DNA of 64,000 bases from NCBI GenBank assembly GCA_017303475.1, contig JAFLBO010000009.1, forward strand, positions 1 to 64,000, written 5' to 3'. Shown here piece after piece: positions 33,129 to 42,511 of this stretch. How positions within the stretch are numbered: the stretch's first letter is position 1; each line of letters starts with the position of its first letter. The stretch comes from Chitinophagales bacterium (GTDB lineage: Bacteria > Bacteroidota > Bacteroidia > Chitinophagales > Saprospiraceae). The notes beneath the pieces were generated by a model. It was given only the letters and a program-made list of their open reading frames with translations. It did not search any database and was not told the DNA's origin. The translations under genes and the position numbers were made by a program.

Positions 33129-36023
33129 ATGAAAAATATGTGGAAAATAGCCCTTTCGGCTGTTGTGCTGCTGTGCATGGTGTTTGTCACAGCCTGCGTT
33201 ACAACCAAGAAAAAAGGGCAGGAAACCAGCAAAGGCAAGAAGTTTTACCACTCCTTCACCAATAAGTACAACTATTGGTTCAATGCCGATGAGCTGTTCC
33301 GGCTTACTACCGATAAGCTGGCGGAGCAGCACAAGGATAATTACACCCAAATTCTTGAAATTTACCCGGATGCCGCCGCCGATCCCACCGGCGTACGCGC
33401 TGATCTGGACAATGTGATTCAAAAATCAGCTAAAGGTATATCCCTGCACCGCCCGGGCAACTGGACAGATGACAACTACGGCCTGATGGGTAAAGCCCAA
33501 TTCCTCAAGCGCGACTACGAAACGGCCGAGGCTACCTTTAAATTCATTAAGGAAGAGCAAGATCCACGCCGTTTTTCCAAATCTAAACTGAAGTCCAAAA
33601 AGTCTTCCAAGGAAAAAACAGCCGATCGCAAAAAAGCCGCCGCTAAAAAGAAAAAAGAAGCAGCAGCAAAGAAAAAAGCCGCTGCCAAAGAGCGTAAAAA
33701 GAAAGCTGCCGAGAAGAAAAAAGCCGCCAAAAACAAAAAGAAAGGCGGAAAAACTAAAACCGACACCAAAAAGTCTACCACACCGGCTCCCGGTACTGCC
33801 CCAAAACCGCAGGATAGCGAAGAGCTGAAACTCACCGGCGTCAGCCCATACGCCCAACCTATGGGCCGAACCCACGATTATCCGTCGGCTATGATCTGGT
33901 ATGGTCGCACCCTCACAGAGCGCGACAAATACGAGGAAGCGGACTTTTTGTTCCGCGATCTCTGGGAAGACCGCTATTTCCCAAAATCGCTGCAGGATGA
34001 ACTGGCTACCGCAGAAGCCCGCCTGTACATCAAGCAAAAAAAATATGATCAGGCCATCGAACCGCTGACCAAGGCCATTTCTCTGAGCAACAATAAAAAA
34101 CACCGCGCACGCCTTTCCTACATCCTGGCGCAATTGTACGAACGCTCCGGAAACTATCAGGAAGCCTATGCTGCCTACGAAAAGGTGTTGAACAACAAAC
34201 CGGCATACGAAATGGAGTTCAATGCGCGGATGCAGCAAAACACCGCCGCCTGGGCTACCGGTAAAAACAACAGCGAATCTGCTTTGAAAAACCTGGAACG
34301 TATGGCCTCCGACGTCAAAAACCAGGAATACCGCGATCAGTTGTACTATTCCATGGCCATGATTGCCCTGCACGACAATCAAAAAAAGGAAGGAATCAGC
34401 TACCTGCGCAAATCGCTGTCGTTCAACAAGAATAATACCGCTCAACGCGCAGATGCCTACCTCAAACTGGCCGATCTGTACTTTGAAGACGAGGCTTTTG
34501 TACTCGCAAAATCATATTACGACAGCACCCTCACCGTTTTGTCGGCAGATGATCCACGCTACAAACGCACCACCGACTACGCCACCAACCTCAAAGACAT
34601 TGCCCGCCTGATCCAAACCATCGAGGCGAACGACAGTATTGTGCGGATTTTTGGTATGAACGAGGATCAACGCAAGGAACTGGCAAAAAGCATCAAAAAA
34701 CAACGCGATGCCGAGCAGGCAGCAGCCATCAAGAATGCAGCCAATCAGCCCGCAGGTCCGGTGAAAGCGCCAACGCCTATTGCTGGTGGCAAACCCTCTT
34801 CTTTCTACTTCTACAACGAAAGCTTCCTGAAAAAAGGTCGCAAAGACTTCGGCCGTAACTGGGGCGACCGCAAACTTGACGACAACTGGCGCCGCAGCAA
34901 CCGTATTGTAGCCGGTGGTCCAGATGATGTAGCCGGTGGCGACAGCTCAAAAACCAATGTGGTGGCAGATGCTGATTTGAAAGACATCTTTTCCAATATC
35001 CCGAAATCGGAGGAGGAACTGACAGTGTTGCACATGGCCACCTATGAAGCTATGTATCAATTGGGCACCTTGTACCGAGACCGCCTTCAAAACAACCGTC
35101 GCTGTACTAGTACACTGGAAGAGTTGCAGGTGCGCTACCCGGATACGGCCCGTTACGAAAAAGAAACCTGGTATTACTGCTACCTGGCTTATACCGATTT
35201 GAAAAACGCGGAAAGAGCACAGGTTTACTATGATAAACTTACCGGAAAATACCCCAAAAGCGCATACGCCCGCACGCTCACAGATCCGAACTTCCTCAAT
35301 GCCACCAAGGAACGCGAACGCGACCTGAACAAATACTATCAGGAAACTTACGATTTGTTCCAGAAAGGCGTGTATAAGGATGCTTACACCCGTTGTGAGG
35401 AAGCGCCCAAAAAATTCGGGTCACAAAACCCGTTAGTGGCTAAATTCGCCTTGTTGAGTGCACTTTGTACCGGCAATTTGAGTGGAAACGACGCCTATTG
35501 CGCGGCATTGGGTCAGGTAATCAAGCAATACCCTGATTATCCGGAGGCTACACGGGCCCGCGAAATTGCCCGGGTGCTCTCTTGTAAAGGATTTGAAATT
35601 GACGAAAAGAAAAAGACCGACTCCCCGATTGACGACGGGTTTACGCTGGAAGACGACAAGCTGCACTATTTCATTGTGGCCCTTACCGGCGAAAACTTCC
35701 GACTGGACGAGGTAAAAGCGGCAGTAACGGATTACAACAACGAGTTCCACAAAGCGGAGCAGTTGCGTATTTCCAACATATTCCTGGGCACAGACACGAA
35801 TATGCCTATTGTGGTTATCCGTAAGTTTGATAACAAGGAACAGGCCATGCGGTATTACAATGAAGTGAAAAATCAGAAAGGTTTTTTGGGAGAAACGGCT
35901 AAAAAGAGCTTTACCAAAGAGATGTTTGCCGTTACCCAGGAAAACTACCGCCGCATTTTGAAGAACAAGACCCTGAATGGTTACCGCGAGTTTTACGAAG
36001 AAAATTACCTGAAGAAGAAGTAG
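33129..36023 (+). CDS. porW: TPR lipoprotein of PorW/SprE type, T9SS component
   Basis: 964 residues with signal and lipobox (MKNMWKIALSAVVLLCMVFVTAC, lipidated Cys). The N-terminal block FTNKYNYWFNADELFRLTTDKLAEQHKDNYTQILEI, broken here for space, matches PorW/SprE proteins (YNxYFNANE and EQHKDNYxxIL). Many TPR units follow (AIEPLTKAISLSNNKKHRARL, YQEAYAAYEKVLNNKP). PorW is thought to link the PorK/N ring to the translocon. An unusual Lys/Ala-rich stretch (about residues 145-210) interrupts the first TPRs. The ATG of truA begins right after the stop, so the two are coupled. The symbol rests on motif recognition only. Confidence 0.78.
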   Translation: MKNMWKIALSAVVLLCMVFVTACVTTKKKGQETSKGKKFYHSFTNKYNYWFNADELFRLTTDKLAEQHKDNYTQILEIYPDAAADPTGVRADLDNVIQKSAKGISLHRPGNWTDDNYGLMGKAQFLKRDYETAEATFKFIKEEQDPRRFSKSKLKSKKSSKEKTADRKKAAAKKKKEAAAKKKAAAKERKKKAAEKKKAAKNKKKGGKTKTDTKKSTTPAPGTAPKPQDSEELKLTGVSPYAQPMGRTHDYPSAMIWYGRTLTERDKYEEADFLFRDLWEDRYFPKSLQDELATAEARLYIKQKKYDQAIEPLTKAISLSNNKKHRARLSYILAQLYERSGNYQEAYAAYEKVLNNKPAYEMEFNARMQQNTAAWATGKNNSESALKNLERMASDVKNQEYRDQLYYSMAMIALHDNQKKEGISYLRKSLSFNKNNTAQRADAYLKLADLYFEDEAFVLAKSYYDSTLTVLSADDPRYKRTTDYATNLKDIARLIQTIEANDSIVRIFGMNEDQRKELAKSIKKQRDAEQAAAIKNAANQPAGPVKAPTPIAGGKPSSFYFYNESFLKKGRKDFGRNWGDRKLDDNWRRSNRIVAGGPDDVAGGDSSKTNVVADADLKDIFSNIPKSEEELTVLHMATYEAMYQLGTLYRDRLQNNRRCTSTLEELQVRYPDTARYEKETWYYCYLAYTDLKNAERAQVYYDKLTGKYPKSAYARTLTDPNFLNATKERERDLNKYYQETYDLFQKGVYKDAYTRCEEAPKKFGSQNPLVAKFALLSALCTGNLSGNDAYCAALGQVIKQYPDYPEATRAREIARVLSCKGFEIDEKKKTDSPIDDGFTLEDDKLHYFIVALTGENFRLDEVKAAVTDYNNEFHKAEQLRISNIFLGTDTNMPIVVIRKFDNKEQAMRYYNEVKNQKGFLGETAKKSFTKEMFAVTQENYRRILKNKTLNGYREFYEENYLKKK

Positions 36024-36758
36024 ATGGCAAAATTCAAAATGACCCTGGAATACGACGGGGCGAGGTATGCAGGCTGGCAATTGCAAAAAAATGATCGCTC
36101 CGTTCAGGGCGAATTACTGGATGCAGCCGCCAAACTTTTCGGAAATCAACCCATTGAAGTGTATGGCGCCGGCCGGACAGATGCAGGCGTGCATGCGCGC
36201 GGGCAGGTAGCCCATCTGGATGTGGCCGAAACACGCCTAAGTCCGGACCAAATACGTATTGGACTGAACGATGCGCTGCCACATGACATCAATATTCTGC
36301 GTGTGGAAAAGGCTCATCCGAAATTCCATGCCCGGCACGATGCCCGCAGCAGAAGCTACACCTATCAGATCTCCAAACGCAGGGATGCCTTCGGGAAAAA
36401 GTATGTGTGGTGGGTGCGCGATCCGCTGGATATACGTGCCATGCGCGATGCAGCTGCCAGATTAGAAGGTTTTCACGATTTCAGATCCTTTGGCGCAACA
36501 GAAAAAGCTGGCCAGAGCACCCTGGTAGACCTGGATCAGGTGGAAATCAGGGAGGAAGCGGACCGTATTTATATTCATATTACCGGTTCCCACTTTTTGT
36601 GGAAAATGGTGCGCCGTATGGTTGGTGTGCTGGTGGAGGTAGGCAGAGGTCGGATGAACGGTCAGGATGTGGAAACTTTTTTGAAAACAGAGAGCAGAGA
36701 ACCTGCTAAATATACAGCCCCGCCCAGCGGCTTGTTTTTGGAGCGGATTGAATATTGA
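36024..36758 (+). CDS. truA: tRNA pseudouridine(38-40) synthase TruA
   Basis: Isomerises uridines 38-40 in the anticodon stem of tRNAs. 244 residues, the usual length. The catalytic Asp53 is in VYGAGRTDAGVHARGQV. Other family motifs are LEYDGARYAGWQ, NDALPHDINI, FHARHDARSRSYTYQI and HFLWKMVRRMVGVLVEVG. Its ATG directly follows the porW stop with no spacer, so translation is likely coupled. Followed by a bidirectional terminator. Confidence 0.95.
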   Translation: MAKFKMTLEYDGARYAGWQLQKNDRSVQGELLDAAAKLFGNQPIEVYGAGRTDAGVHARGQVAHLDVAETRLSPDQIRIGLNDALPHDINILRVEKAHPKFHARHDARSRSYTYQISKRRDAFGKKYVWWVRDPLDIRAMRDAAARLEGFHDFRSFGATEKAGQSTLVDLDQVEIREEADRIYIHITGSHFLWKMVRRMVGVLVEVGRGRMNGQDVETFLKTESREPAKYTAPPSGLFLERIEY

Positions 36759-36829
36759 GGAGGTTGGGAAAAAAAGGCTACCAACATTTTTGGGGCTAAC
36801 GCCCCAGGGGATTGGTTGGGGCTAAAATG

Positions 36830-36866
36830 AGCATGAGCCACCCCGAATTTCGGAATGACTCATGCT
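36830..36866. terminator. Bidirectional terminator between truA and the convergent small gene
   Basis: Stem AGCATGAG at 36830-36837 with CTCATGCT at 36859-36866. It runs into TTTTAA on the plus strand and into TCATTTTAG on the minus strand. A second small GGGGC-TAAC-GCCCC hairpin lies just before, at 36792-36805. Confidence 0.6.
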
Positions 36867-36888
36867 TTTAATGCGGGAAGCAAAATCT

Positions 36889-37128
36889 TTAGATGTGCGC
36901 TTCCAGAGCTGTTTTTGCGCTGTATTGCAAGATGTTCTGAAGAACAGCTGGAGATGGGTTGAACTGAACCTTGGGCAGTTGTGCTTTTGCGAAAAGCAAC
37001 GCATTGAAATCGTCGCTCAACTCGGCGTCGTCTTCAATCAAGTGCGCCATCTCGAAAGCTTCACTTGCAGAAAGTTCGCGATACAGGAATTGCACCATTT
37101 GTGCATCATATGTGTAGGTTTCGTCCAT
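36889..37128 (-). CDS. Small acidic helical protein of unknown function
   Basis: 79 residues from the ATG at 37128 (MDETYTYDAQMVQFLYRELS). Acidic first half (MAHLIEDDAELSDDF) and a helical second half (VQFNPSPAVLQNILQYSAK). It resembles the N-terminal part of anti-sigma-type proteins of Bacteroidota, with no Zn-finger Cys or membrane segment seen, so the function is open. Codons upstream in frame (to 37239) look like promoter sequence and are left out. Confidence 0.6.
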   Translation of the reverse strand: MDETYTYDAQMVQFLYRELSASEAFEMAHLIEDDAELSDDFNALLFAKAQLPKVQFNPSPAVLQNILQYSAKTALEAHI

Positions 37129-37286
37129 AGGCGGTTTGCCAAATGTTTGTAAGGTGAAAAAGATAAAATCGTGCATAAAACTCGTTCCGGGTGGGGTATA
37201 TTGCGTTTCCTGCCAAATTATTTTCAATTTTAACATCATCTTTTCCGCCGATCAATTTTAGCCCTTCCGGGTAGTGGCCTTTTGCC

Positions 37287-37294
37287 TACTTTTG
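37287..37294 (+). promoter_or_regulatory. Putative -7 element TACTTTTG
   Basis: Exact TAnnTTTG about 80 bases before the ATG at 37376. No good -33 element was seen. Confidence 0.35.
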
Positions 37295-37375
37295 CCCTTC
37301 AAAATCCGGATTTCTCCGGAAAGGCTGGGCGCCAGGTTCCAGTTCCCGCCAACCCCGGCGCGGGCCCAATACAAC

Positions 37376-39787
37376 ATGAAAGGCGTTGAACAAATAGAGC
37401 ATACACTCCACAACATCGCTTCGCCCAAGCGGGGCCATACCTTTTGGGGCCTGGTGGGGGTGCTTGTATGCGCCGCATTGCTGATCAGTCTGGAACACCA
37501 GGATTTATTGCGGGCGCCCAACGATGTGATCATTGCCAATAGCAGCGACGGGTTTAAGAGTTACATGACGGCCATCTGGCACGTAAAGCACGATTCCAGC
37601 TATGTGCACTACGCCGGCATGAATTACCCCTACGGCGAACACGTGTTGTTTACCGACAACCAACCCATTGTGTGCAACGCCCTTCAGTGGTGGAGCACAC
37701 AAATGTGGGACGTAAAAGACCGGGTCATAGGGTTTATGCACGTTACGCTGGCGCTTTCCATGATTTTTGGCGCCGGCATGATCTATCTTTTGCTGCGCAA
37801 ACTACACCTGCCAGTTTGGGTGGCTGGCTGGGCAGCACTGGGCATGGCCTTTTTGTCGCCCCAATACGGAAGGTTCGACGGGCATTTTGGCATGGCACAT
37901 ATTTGGGTGTTGCCTATGCTGTTGTTTTTGTTGTGCCGGTATGAGGAACGACAAAGCCGGCGTTATCAGAGTTTGCTCATTGGCGCTCTGGTTTGGGTAG
38001 CAGCGCAATTACATTTTTACAACCTTGGAGTATCGGCGGTGTTTTTGGGCTTTTATACCCTCTTTCAAATAGGTATTAACCCCAGTTGGCGAAATATCTG
38101 GACCCGCGGCAGTCATTTCACCGTGATGATCCTGCTGCCATTTGCCCTGCTCAATGTGTGGCTTCACTGGTCGGATTATTTTGCCGACAGGCCAATGTCG
38201 CCTTACGGTTTTACAGACTACATTGGGCGATGGGAAGGGGTGTTTTTGCCTTACCCATATTTTGCGTTGCACCGCTGGATCAGCGAATGGATTGTTCCAA
38301 TCCGTTCACTGGATTTTGAAGCAGAGGCCTACGTAGGCTTTTCCGCCACTCTTTTTACACTTTGGTATCTGTTCAAACGTCGTACGAAGGCTTTTGAGCC
38401 AGAATGGGAGGCTGCGGCATATCATCGGGTACACAAAAATTACCTCAGAGGTATCAGTTTCGCGGCATTTGCCACTCTGCTTTTCGGACTGGGCTTTCCA
38501 TTTGCCTTTAACGAACTGGAATGGCTGGTGAATTACATGGGACCACTGCGGCAATTCCGCGGATTGGGCCGCTTTACCTGGGTATTTTTTTACGTCATCA
38601 ACCTGATGATGTTTTATGTGCTGTGGAACCGCAGTGCGCGGTACATACCAGGCGCCGCATGGATGGCGTTTTGGCAAAAAAGAGCGCCTTTTATCGCAAA
38701 AAACTGGGTTAAAACAGCCAGATACGGCATGTTGGTGTTGCCGCTTTGCCTCCTAAGCGCCGAAGCGTTTTGGTTTCAAAAAAATAACCCGCTCCAGCTG
38801 GTACCCAGCCCGGCAAAACGTGAAGTGGCGGCGGCAGAGCCAGGTCATTGGCTCAACAAAGTGGATTTTGGCAGGTATCAATCCCTGATGCCCCTGCCTT
38901 ATTACCATATCGGGTCGGAAAATATGTGGCTGAACTTTGATTTTGAGTTGTTTCAGAAGGTTCAAACCACAGCCTACCACACCGGCGTGCCGGATATGGG
39001 GGTAATGCTCAGCAGAACCTCGGTGAGCAGGATGGTTAAGTCGCTGCAATTCTCACTCACGCCCTGCGAAATTCCGGATATGTTGTCTGAATTGCCAGAC
39101 AACCGCCCTATTGCGCTAATGATCAAACGCAGCGAATGGGATGCGGTGCGGAAAAACTATGCGCACCTGACCGATAAAGCGCGCACGGTATACCAGGGGC
39201 CGGAAATAACCATCATGTCGCTGATTCCCGACAGCGTGCGCACCTGGTGGGAGGATAAAATTCAGTTGGAGCAACGAAATATGGCCCAAAATGCCGCATA
39301 TAATCAGGAAAGTGGTTTGCGCGGCGACCAATCCGGCATTTGGCACCGTTATATGGCTTACGATTCACTGACGCAGGAGAAACCCTATATTTTTCAGGGT
39401 AAAGGCGCTGGCAGCGGCATGCTCAGCGATACCACCCGCATCTGGAACGGAACCATGCCCAAGGGCGTTTACAGTTTCAGCATTTGGGTAAAAGCCGATG
39501 AAGACATGGGTTTGCCACAGGAATATCATATTCGCTTGCCTAATACGGTGCTGAACGGCAACCTGGGCAGCCGGGTACAAACCATTGTGCAGGGCTGGGC
39601 ATTGTGCAAGGTGGTGTTTGAGTTGGAAACCGATGCACCGGTGGATATTTTCCTGCATAAAAAGGACATAGAAATGCCGTTTTGGTACGATGAAGCCCTG
39701 ATTATGGCCCAAAACCGACATTTATATCTTCAAAAACCGGGATGGCTCATGCACAATAATTTCTGGTATAAACTGCCGGCCAATTGA
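37376..39787 (+). CDS. Polytopic membrane protein, GT-C glycosyltransferase-like
   Basis: 803 residues. About ten to twelve hydrophobic helices occupy the first 500 residues (TFWGLVGVLVCAALLISL, VTLALSMIFGAGMIYLLL, VAGWAALGMAFLSPQ and more), followed by a soluble C-terminal domain of about 280 residues with strand-rich character. The first periplasmic loop after helix 1 is long (DVIIANSSDGFKSYMTAIW) and holds acidic residues where GT-C enzymes place the catalytic acid. I see a GT-C/YfhO-like pattern but no definite family. A surface-polysaccharide or protein glycosylation role is plausible. It is 31 bases upstream of the dihydroorotase homologue. Confidence 0.7.
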   Translation: MKGVEQIEHTLHNIASPKRGHTFWGLVGVLVCAALLISLEHQDLLRAPNDVIIANSSDGFKSYMTAIWHVKHDSSYVHYAGMNYPYGEHVLFTDNQPIVCNALQWWSTQMWDVKDRVIGFMHVTLALSMIFGAGMIYLLLRKLHLPVWVAGWAALGMAFLSPQYGRFDGHFGMAHIWVLPMLLFLLCRYEERQSRRYQSLLIGALVWVAAQLHFYNLGVSAVFLGFYTLFQIGINPSWRNIWTRGSHFTVMILLPFALLNVWLHWSDYFADRPMSPYGFTDYIGRWEGVFLPYPYFALHRWISEWIVPIRSLDFEAEAYVGFSATLFTLWYLFKRRTKAFEPEWEAAAYHRVHKNYLRGISFAAFATLLFGLGFPFAFNELEWLVNYMGPLRQFRGLGRFTWVFFYVINLMMFYVLWNRSARYIPGAAWMAFWQKRAPFIAKNWVKTARYGMLVLPLCLLSAEAFWFQKNNPLQLVPSPAKREVAAAEPGHWLNKVDFGRYQSLMPLPYYHIGSENMWLNFDFELFQKVQTTAYHTGVPDMGVMLSRTSVSRMVKSLQFSLTPCEIPDMLSELPDNRPIALMIKRSEWDAVRKNYAHLTDKARTVYQGPEITIMSLIPDSVRTWWEDKIQLEQRNMAQNAAYNQESGLRGDQSGIWHRYMAYDSLTQEKPYIFQGKGAGSGMLSDTTRIWNGTMPKGVYSFSIWVKADEDMGLPQEYHIRLPNTVLNGNLGSRVQTIVQGWALCKVVFELETDAPVDIFLHKKDIEMPFWYDEALIMAQNRHLYLQKPGWLMHNNFWYKLPAN

Positions 39788-39818
39788 AACAGCAAATACG
39801 ATCAATTTTTTCCGCACC

Positions 39819-41063
39819 ATGCAGCTTTTAAAAAACGTTCGCGTTTACGATGGGGTCAACGAAGGTCTGAAAAGGGATATTCTGATCCAAAACGGAGTTA
39901 TAGCCCTTATGGCCGAGCAAATTCCGGCGCCAGATGGCGCTGAAGTAATTTCTTCAGAGCATCTCTGCGTATCGCCTGGCTGGCTGGATGTTGGTGTTCA
40001 AGTGGCCGATCCGGGATACGAACACCGGGAAGACCTCACTACAGCGGCGGCAGCAGGAGCAGCCGGCGGATTCACGGCTATGGCCTGTTTTCCCAACACC
40101 GAACCTGCCCTGCATACCAAGTCGGAAATACTGTATGTAAAAAGCAAATCTGCCGGGCTGCCGGTGCATTGTTATCCCATTGGCGCTATTTCGCAGCATG
40201 TGGAAGGGAAAGACCTGGCAGAACTCTACGATATGCATGCCGCCGGCGCCGTAGCCTTTTCCGATGGTAAAAAAGCAATTCAGGATGCCGGACTCCTGCT
40301 TAGGGCCCTGCAATATTCCCGTGCATTTAACGGACTGATTATCAATACGCCTCACCATAAAACCATTGCGGCTGGCGGACAAATGCATGAGGGTTTGATG
40401 AGTACTTCCCTGGGTTTGAAGGGCATTCCGGCGTTGGCAGAAGAAATTATGGTGCAACGGGATCTGAGTTTGCTGGAATATTCGGAAGGCCGGCTGCATA
40501 TCCATTTGATTTCAACAGCAAAAAGTGTAAGTCTGATTCGGGCAGCCAAAAAAGCCGGATTGCCGGTAACCTGCTCGGTGGCAGTTGCCAATCTTTGTTT
40601 TACGGATGAAAAGCTGGTAAATTTTGATTCCAACTGGAAAATTCTACCACCCCTGCGCGAAACCGCCGATATGTATGCTTTGCGGGAGGGACTCGCCGAC
40701 GGCACCATCGATTTTATCTGCTCCAACCATACACCCTGGCACGAAGAAGCCAAAAATCTGGAGTTCCCGTATGCTGAATCGGGTATGATAGGTCTGGAAA
40801 CCGCGTATGCTTTGTGCCGCACCTATCTGCACAAAGAGCTGACGGTGACACAGCTGGTAGAAAAACTGTGCCTGGCGCCAAGACGAATTCTGGGGCTACC
40901 CGTTCCCAAAATTGCCCAGGGCGAACGCGCCGAATTAACGGTGTTTGATCCGGAATCTGAATGGGTGCTGGAGGCCGGAAACATCCGGTCGAAATCAAAA
41001 AACACCCCGTTTGTGGGTGAAAAGTTCACAGGAAAAGTACTCAGGACTTTTTCGGGTAAGTAA
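39819..41063 (+). CDS. Dihydroorotase homologue lacking metal ligands (likely non-catalytic)
   Basis: 414 residues of the amidohydrolase fold in the dihydroorotase family (AGAAGGFTAMACFPNTEP, YPIGAIS, PPLRETADMYAL, GMIGLETAYAL). Active enzymes carry D-x-H-x-H near residue 57; here it is Asp57-Val-Gly59-Val-Gln61, so both His ligands are lost. The catalytic Asp of the D-H-x-P motif is Asn303 (CSNHTPWH). It matches a Bacteroidota paralogue group, often annotated pyrC, that also lacks these residues. It may be a structural partner of aspartate transcarbamoylase, as inactive PyrC homologues are in some bacteria, or carry another function. Followed by a palindromic repeat that may terminate it. 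Confidence 0.85.
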   Translation: MQLLKNVRVYDGVNEGLKRDILIQNGVIALMAEQIPAPDGAEVISSEHLCVSPGWLDVGVQVADPGYEHREDLTTAAAAGAAGGFTAMACFPNTEPALHTKSEILYVKSKSAGLPVHCYPIGAISQHVEGKDLAELYDMHAAGAVAFSDGKKAIQDAGLLLRALQYSRAFNGLIINTPHHKTIAAGGQMHEGLMSTSLGLKGIPALAEEIMVQRDLSLLEYSEGRLHIHLISTAKSVSLIRAAKKAGLPVTCSVAVANLCFTDEKLVNFDSNWKILPPLRETADMYALREGLADGTIDFICSNHTPWHEEAKNLEFPYAESGMIGLETAYALCRTYLHKELTVTQLVEKLCLAPRRILGLPVPKIAQGERAELTVFDPESEWVLEAGNIRSKSKNTPFVGEKFTGKVLRTFSGK

Positions 41064-41073
41064 TTCCGGGCAA

Positions 41074-41112
41074 TACACTGAGAGTCTCACTTTAAGTGAG
41101 ACTCTCAGTGTA
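41074..41112. repeat. 39-base perfect palindrome with GAGAGTCTCACT core
   Basis: Arms 41074-41092 and 41094-41112 are perfect 19-base reverse complements around one T. Core shared with 5617-5667. It lies 11 bases after the dihydroorotase-like stop and before the EamA start at 41139. Confidence 0.85.
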
Positions 41113-41138
41113 AACCTTTCTGAAAACAAAAACAATAC

Positions 41139-42014
41139 ATGTCTAATCGCCAACCCTCTGCATCCGACTGGTTCCTGATGATTTTTCTGGCAACCATTTG
41201 GGGGGCGTCCTTCCTGTTTATCAAAAAATCGGTGGCTATTTTTAGTCCGGTACAGATGGCCATGTGGCGCATGGTGCTGGCCACCGTGGTGTACATACCT
41301 ATTGCCATAGTATATTGGTCAAAAATTGACTGGAAACGCTGGAAACCGCTGGTAATCGTGGCGTTTTGTGGCTCTGCCATTCCCAATTTCTTTTTTGCGG
41401 TAGCGCAGCAGCATGTAGACAGTAGTCTGGCGGGGGTACTGAACTCCCTGACGCCCTTGTTTACGCTGGTTATCGGCGCTTTGTTTTTTGGTATGGCGTT
41501 TTCGCGGGATAAGGTGCTGGGTGTAGTGATCGGGTTAGGCGGCGCGATCATGCTGGTATTGTTCAACGGTCACGGAGGGGTATCCGGAAATGCCTTTTAT
41601 GCCGGTTTGTGTGTGTTGGCAACGGTTTGTTACGCCATCAATGCCAATACGGTGAACCGGCATTTACGCGATTTACATCCGGCGGCCATCGCTTCTGCAG
41701 CGTTTATGGTTACAGGCCTGTTGTTTATGGGCGGTTTGTGGTATTCCGGCGGCTGGGAAGTAGCCTGGCAGCATCCGGAAGGCATGAAAGGGCTTGGATA
41801 CGTGTTTTATCTCTCGGCAATAGGCACCGTTCTCGGGTCAATTCTGTATTTTTTACTGTTACAGCGCACCAGCGCCATTTTTGCCACCTCCGTTACTTAC
41901 CTGTTGCCCATAGGCGCAATAGCTATAGGCTCCCTGGATGGCGAAGCCATTGGTTGGATAGATATACTCGGTACCGCCGTTATTCTGCTGGGTGTGTATC
42001 TGGCGAGGAAATAA
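41139..42014 (+). CDS. EamA/DMT-family transporter
   Basis: An inner-membrane drug/metabolite transporter of 291 residues with ten helices in two EamA repeats: WFLMIFLATIWGASFLFIKKS opens repeat 1 and FYAGLCVLATVCYAINANTV opens repeat 2. The last helix LLGVYLARK ends in the family-typical basic residues. RhaT-type metabolite efflux is likely, but the substrate is unknown. The stop TAA overlaps the first arm of the CATCGTC hairpin. Confidence 0.88.
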   Translation: MSNRQPSASDWFLMIFLATIWGASFLFIKKSVAIFSPVQMAMWRMVLATVVYIPIAIVYWSKIDWKRWKPLVIVAFCGSAIPNFFFAVAQQHVDSSLAGVLNSLTPLFTLVIGALFFGMAFSRDKVLGVVIGLGGAIMLVLFNGHGGVSGNAFYAGLCVLATVCYAINANTVNRHLRDLHPAAIASAAFMVTGLLFMGGLWYSGGWEVAWQHPEGMKGLGYVFYLSAIGTVLGSILYFLLLQRTSAIFATSVTYLLPIGAIAIGSLDGEAIGWIDILGTAVILLGVYLARK

Positions 42015-42072
42015 ACGATGGACGATGGGGTTGGTTGGTATAAATACCCACCCAACCCCATCGTCCATCGTT
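42014..42072. repeat. CATCGTC-unit hairpin, likely bidirectional terminator
   Basis: Perfect 21-base arms at 42014-42034 and 42052-42072 with a 17-base loop. It fills the gap between the convergent EamA stop and the lipoprotein stop at 42072. Same unit as at 176-216. Confidence 0.85.
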
Positions 42073-42494
42073 CATTTCAACAACCCATTTAGCTGATTGT
42101 ACAAATCCTGCACGGATTTGTCTACCGGAATTCCCTTATCTCCCCAAACGATGCGGCGTACCATATCCCCATCCTGCCATTCCAGGAAAGAATAGGTGTT
42201 GCCCGGATGCTGGAAATCCAGATTGCTGAGGGTTTCTGCGGTTTTGAAGAGCGCTTTGGCTTTGCTGCCTTTGGTTCTGCCCGATTTGGTGATAGCGCCC
42301 ATCATATCGCGCCCGAAAATCTGGCCGTTATCGCAGAGGATATGGGCGGTTTCTTTGCCCACGAAGCCTCCGCCGGAGCCCCAGCGCAGTTGTTTGGGTG
42401 GAAGTTTATCGGCAGCGTATTTATTGCTTTTGCAGGCTGGCAAAAGAGCGATGGCGCCGAGAAGAAGGCTTAGGGTGATCAGGATGTATTTCAT
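42072..42494 (-). CDS. Predicted lipoprotein
   Basis: 140 residues with lipoprotein signal (ILITLSLLLGAIALLPACKS, Cys lipidated). The mature part (LRWGSGGGFVGKETAHILCDNGQIF, then GNTYSFLEWQDGDMVRRIVWGD) has no family I can name; short Bacteroidota lipoproteins with this layout are common. It begins 17 bases after the purD stop and may be co-transcribed with it. Confidence 0.75.
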   Translation of the reverse strand: MKYILITLSLLLGAIALLPACKSNKYAADKLPPKQLRWGSGGGFVGKETAHILCDNGQIFGRDMMGAITKSGRTKGSKAKALFKTAETLSNLDFQHPGNTYSFLEWQDGDMVRRIVWGDKGIPVDKSVQDLYNQLNGLLK

Positions 42495-42511
42495 GATAAT
42501 AAAAATTAGAA

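Noticed and set aside
33426..34445. 339-residue open frame on the minus strand, rich in Phe and Gly
   Set aside because: It is antisense to the porW-like gene; the Phe-rich part is the reverse of its Lys-rich coding.
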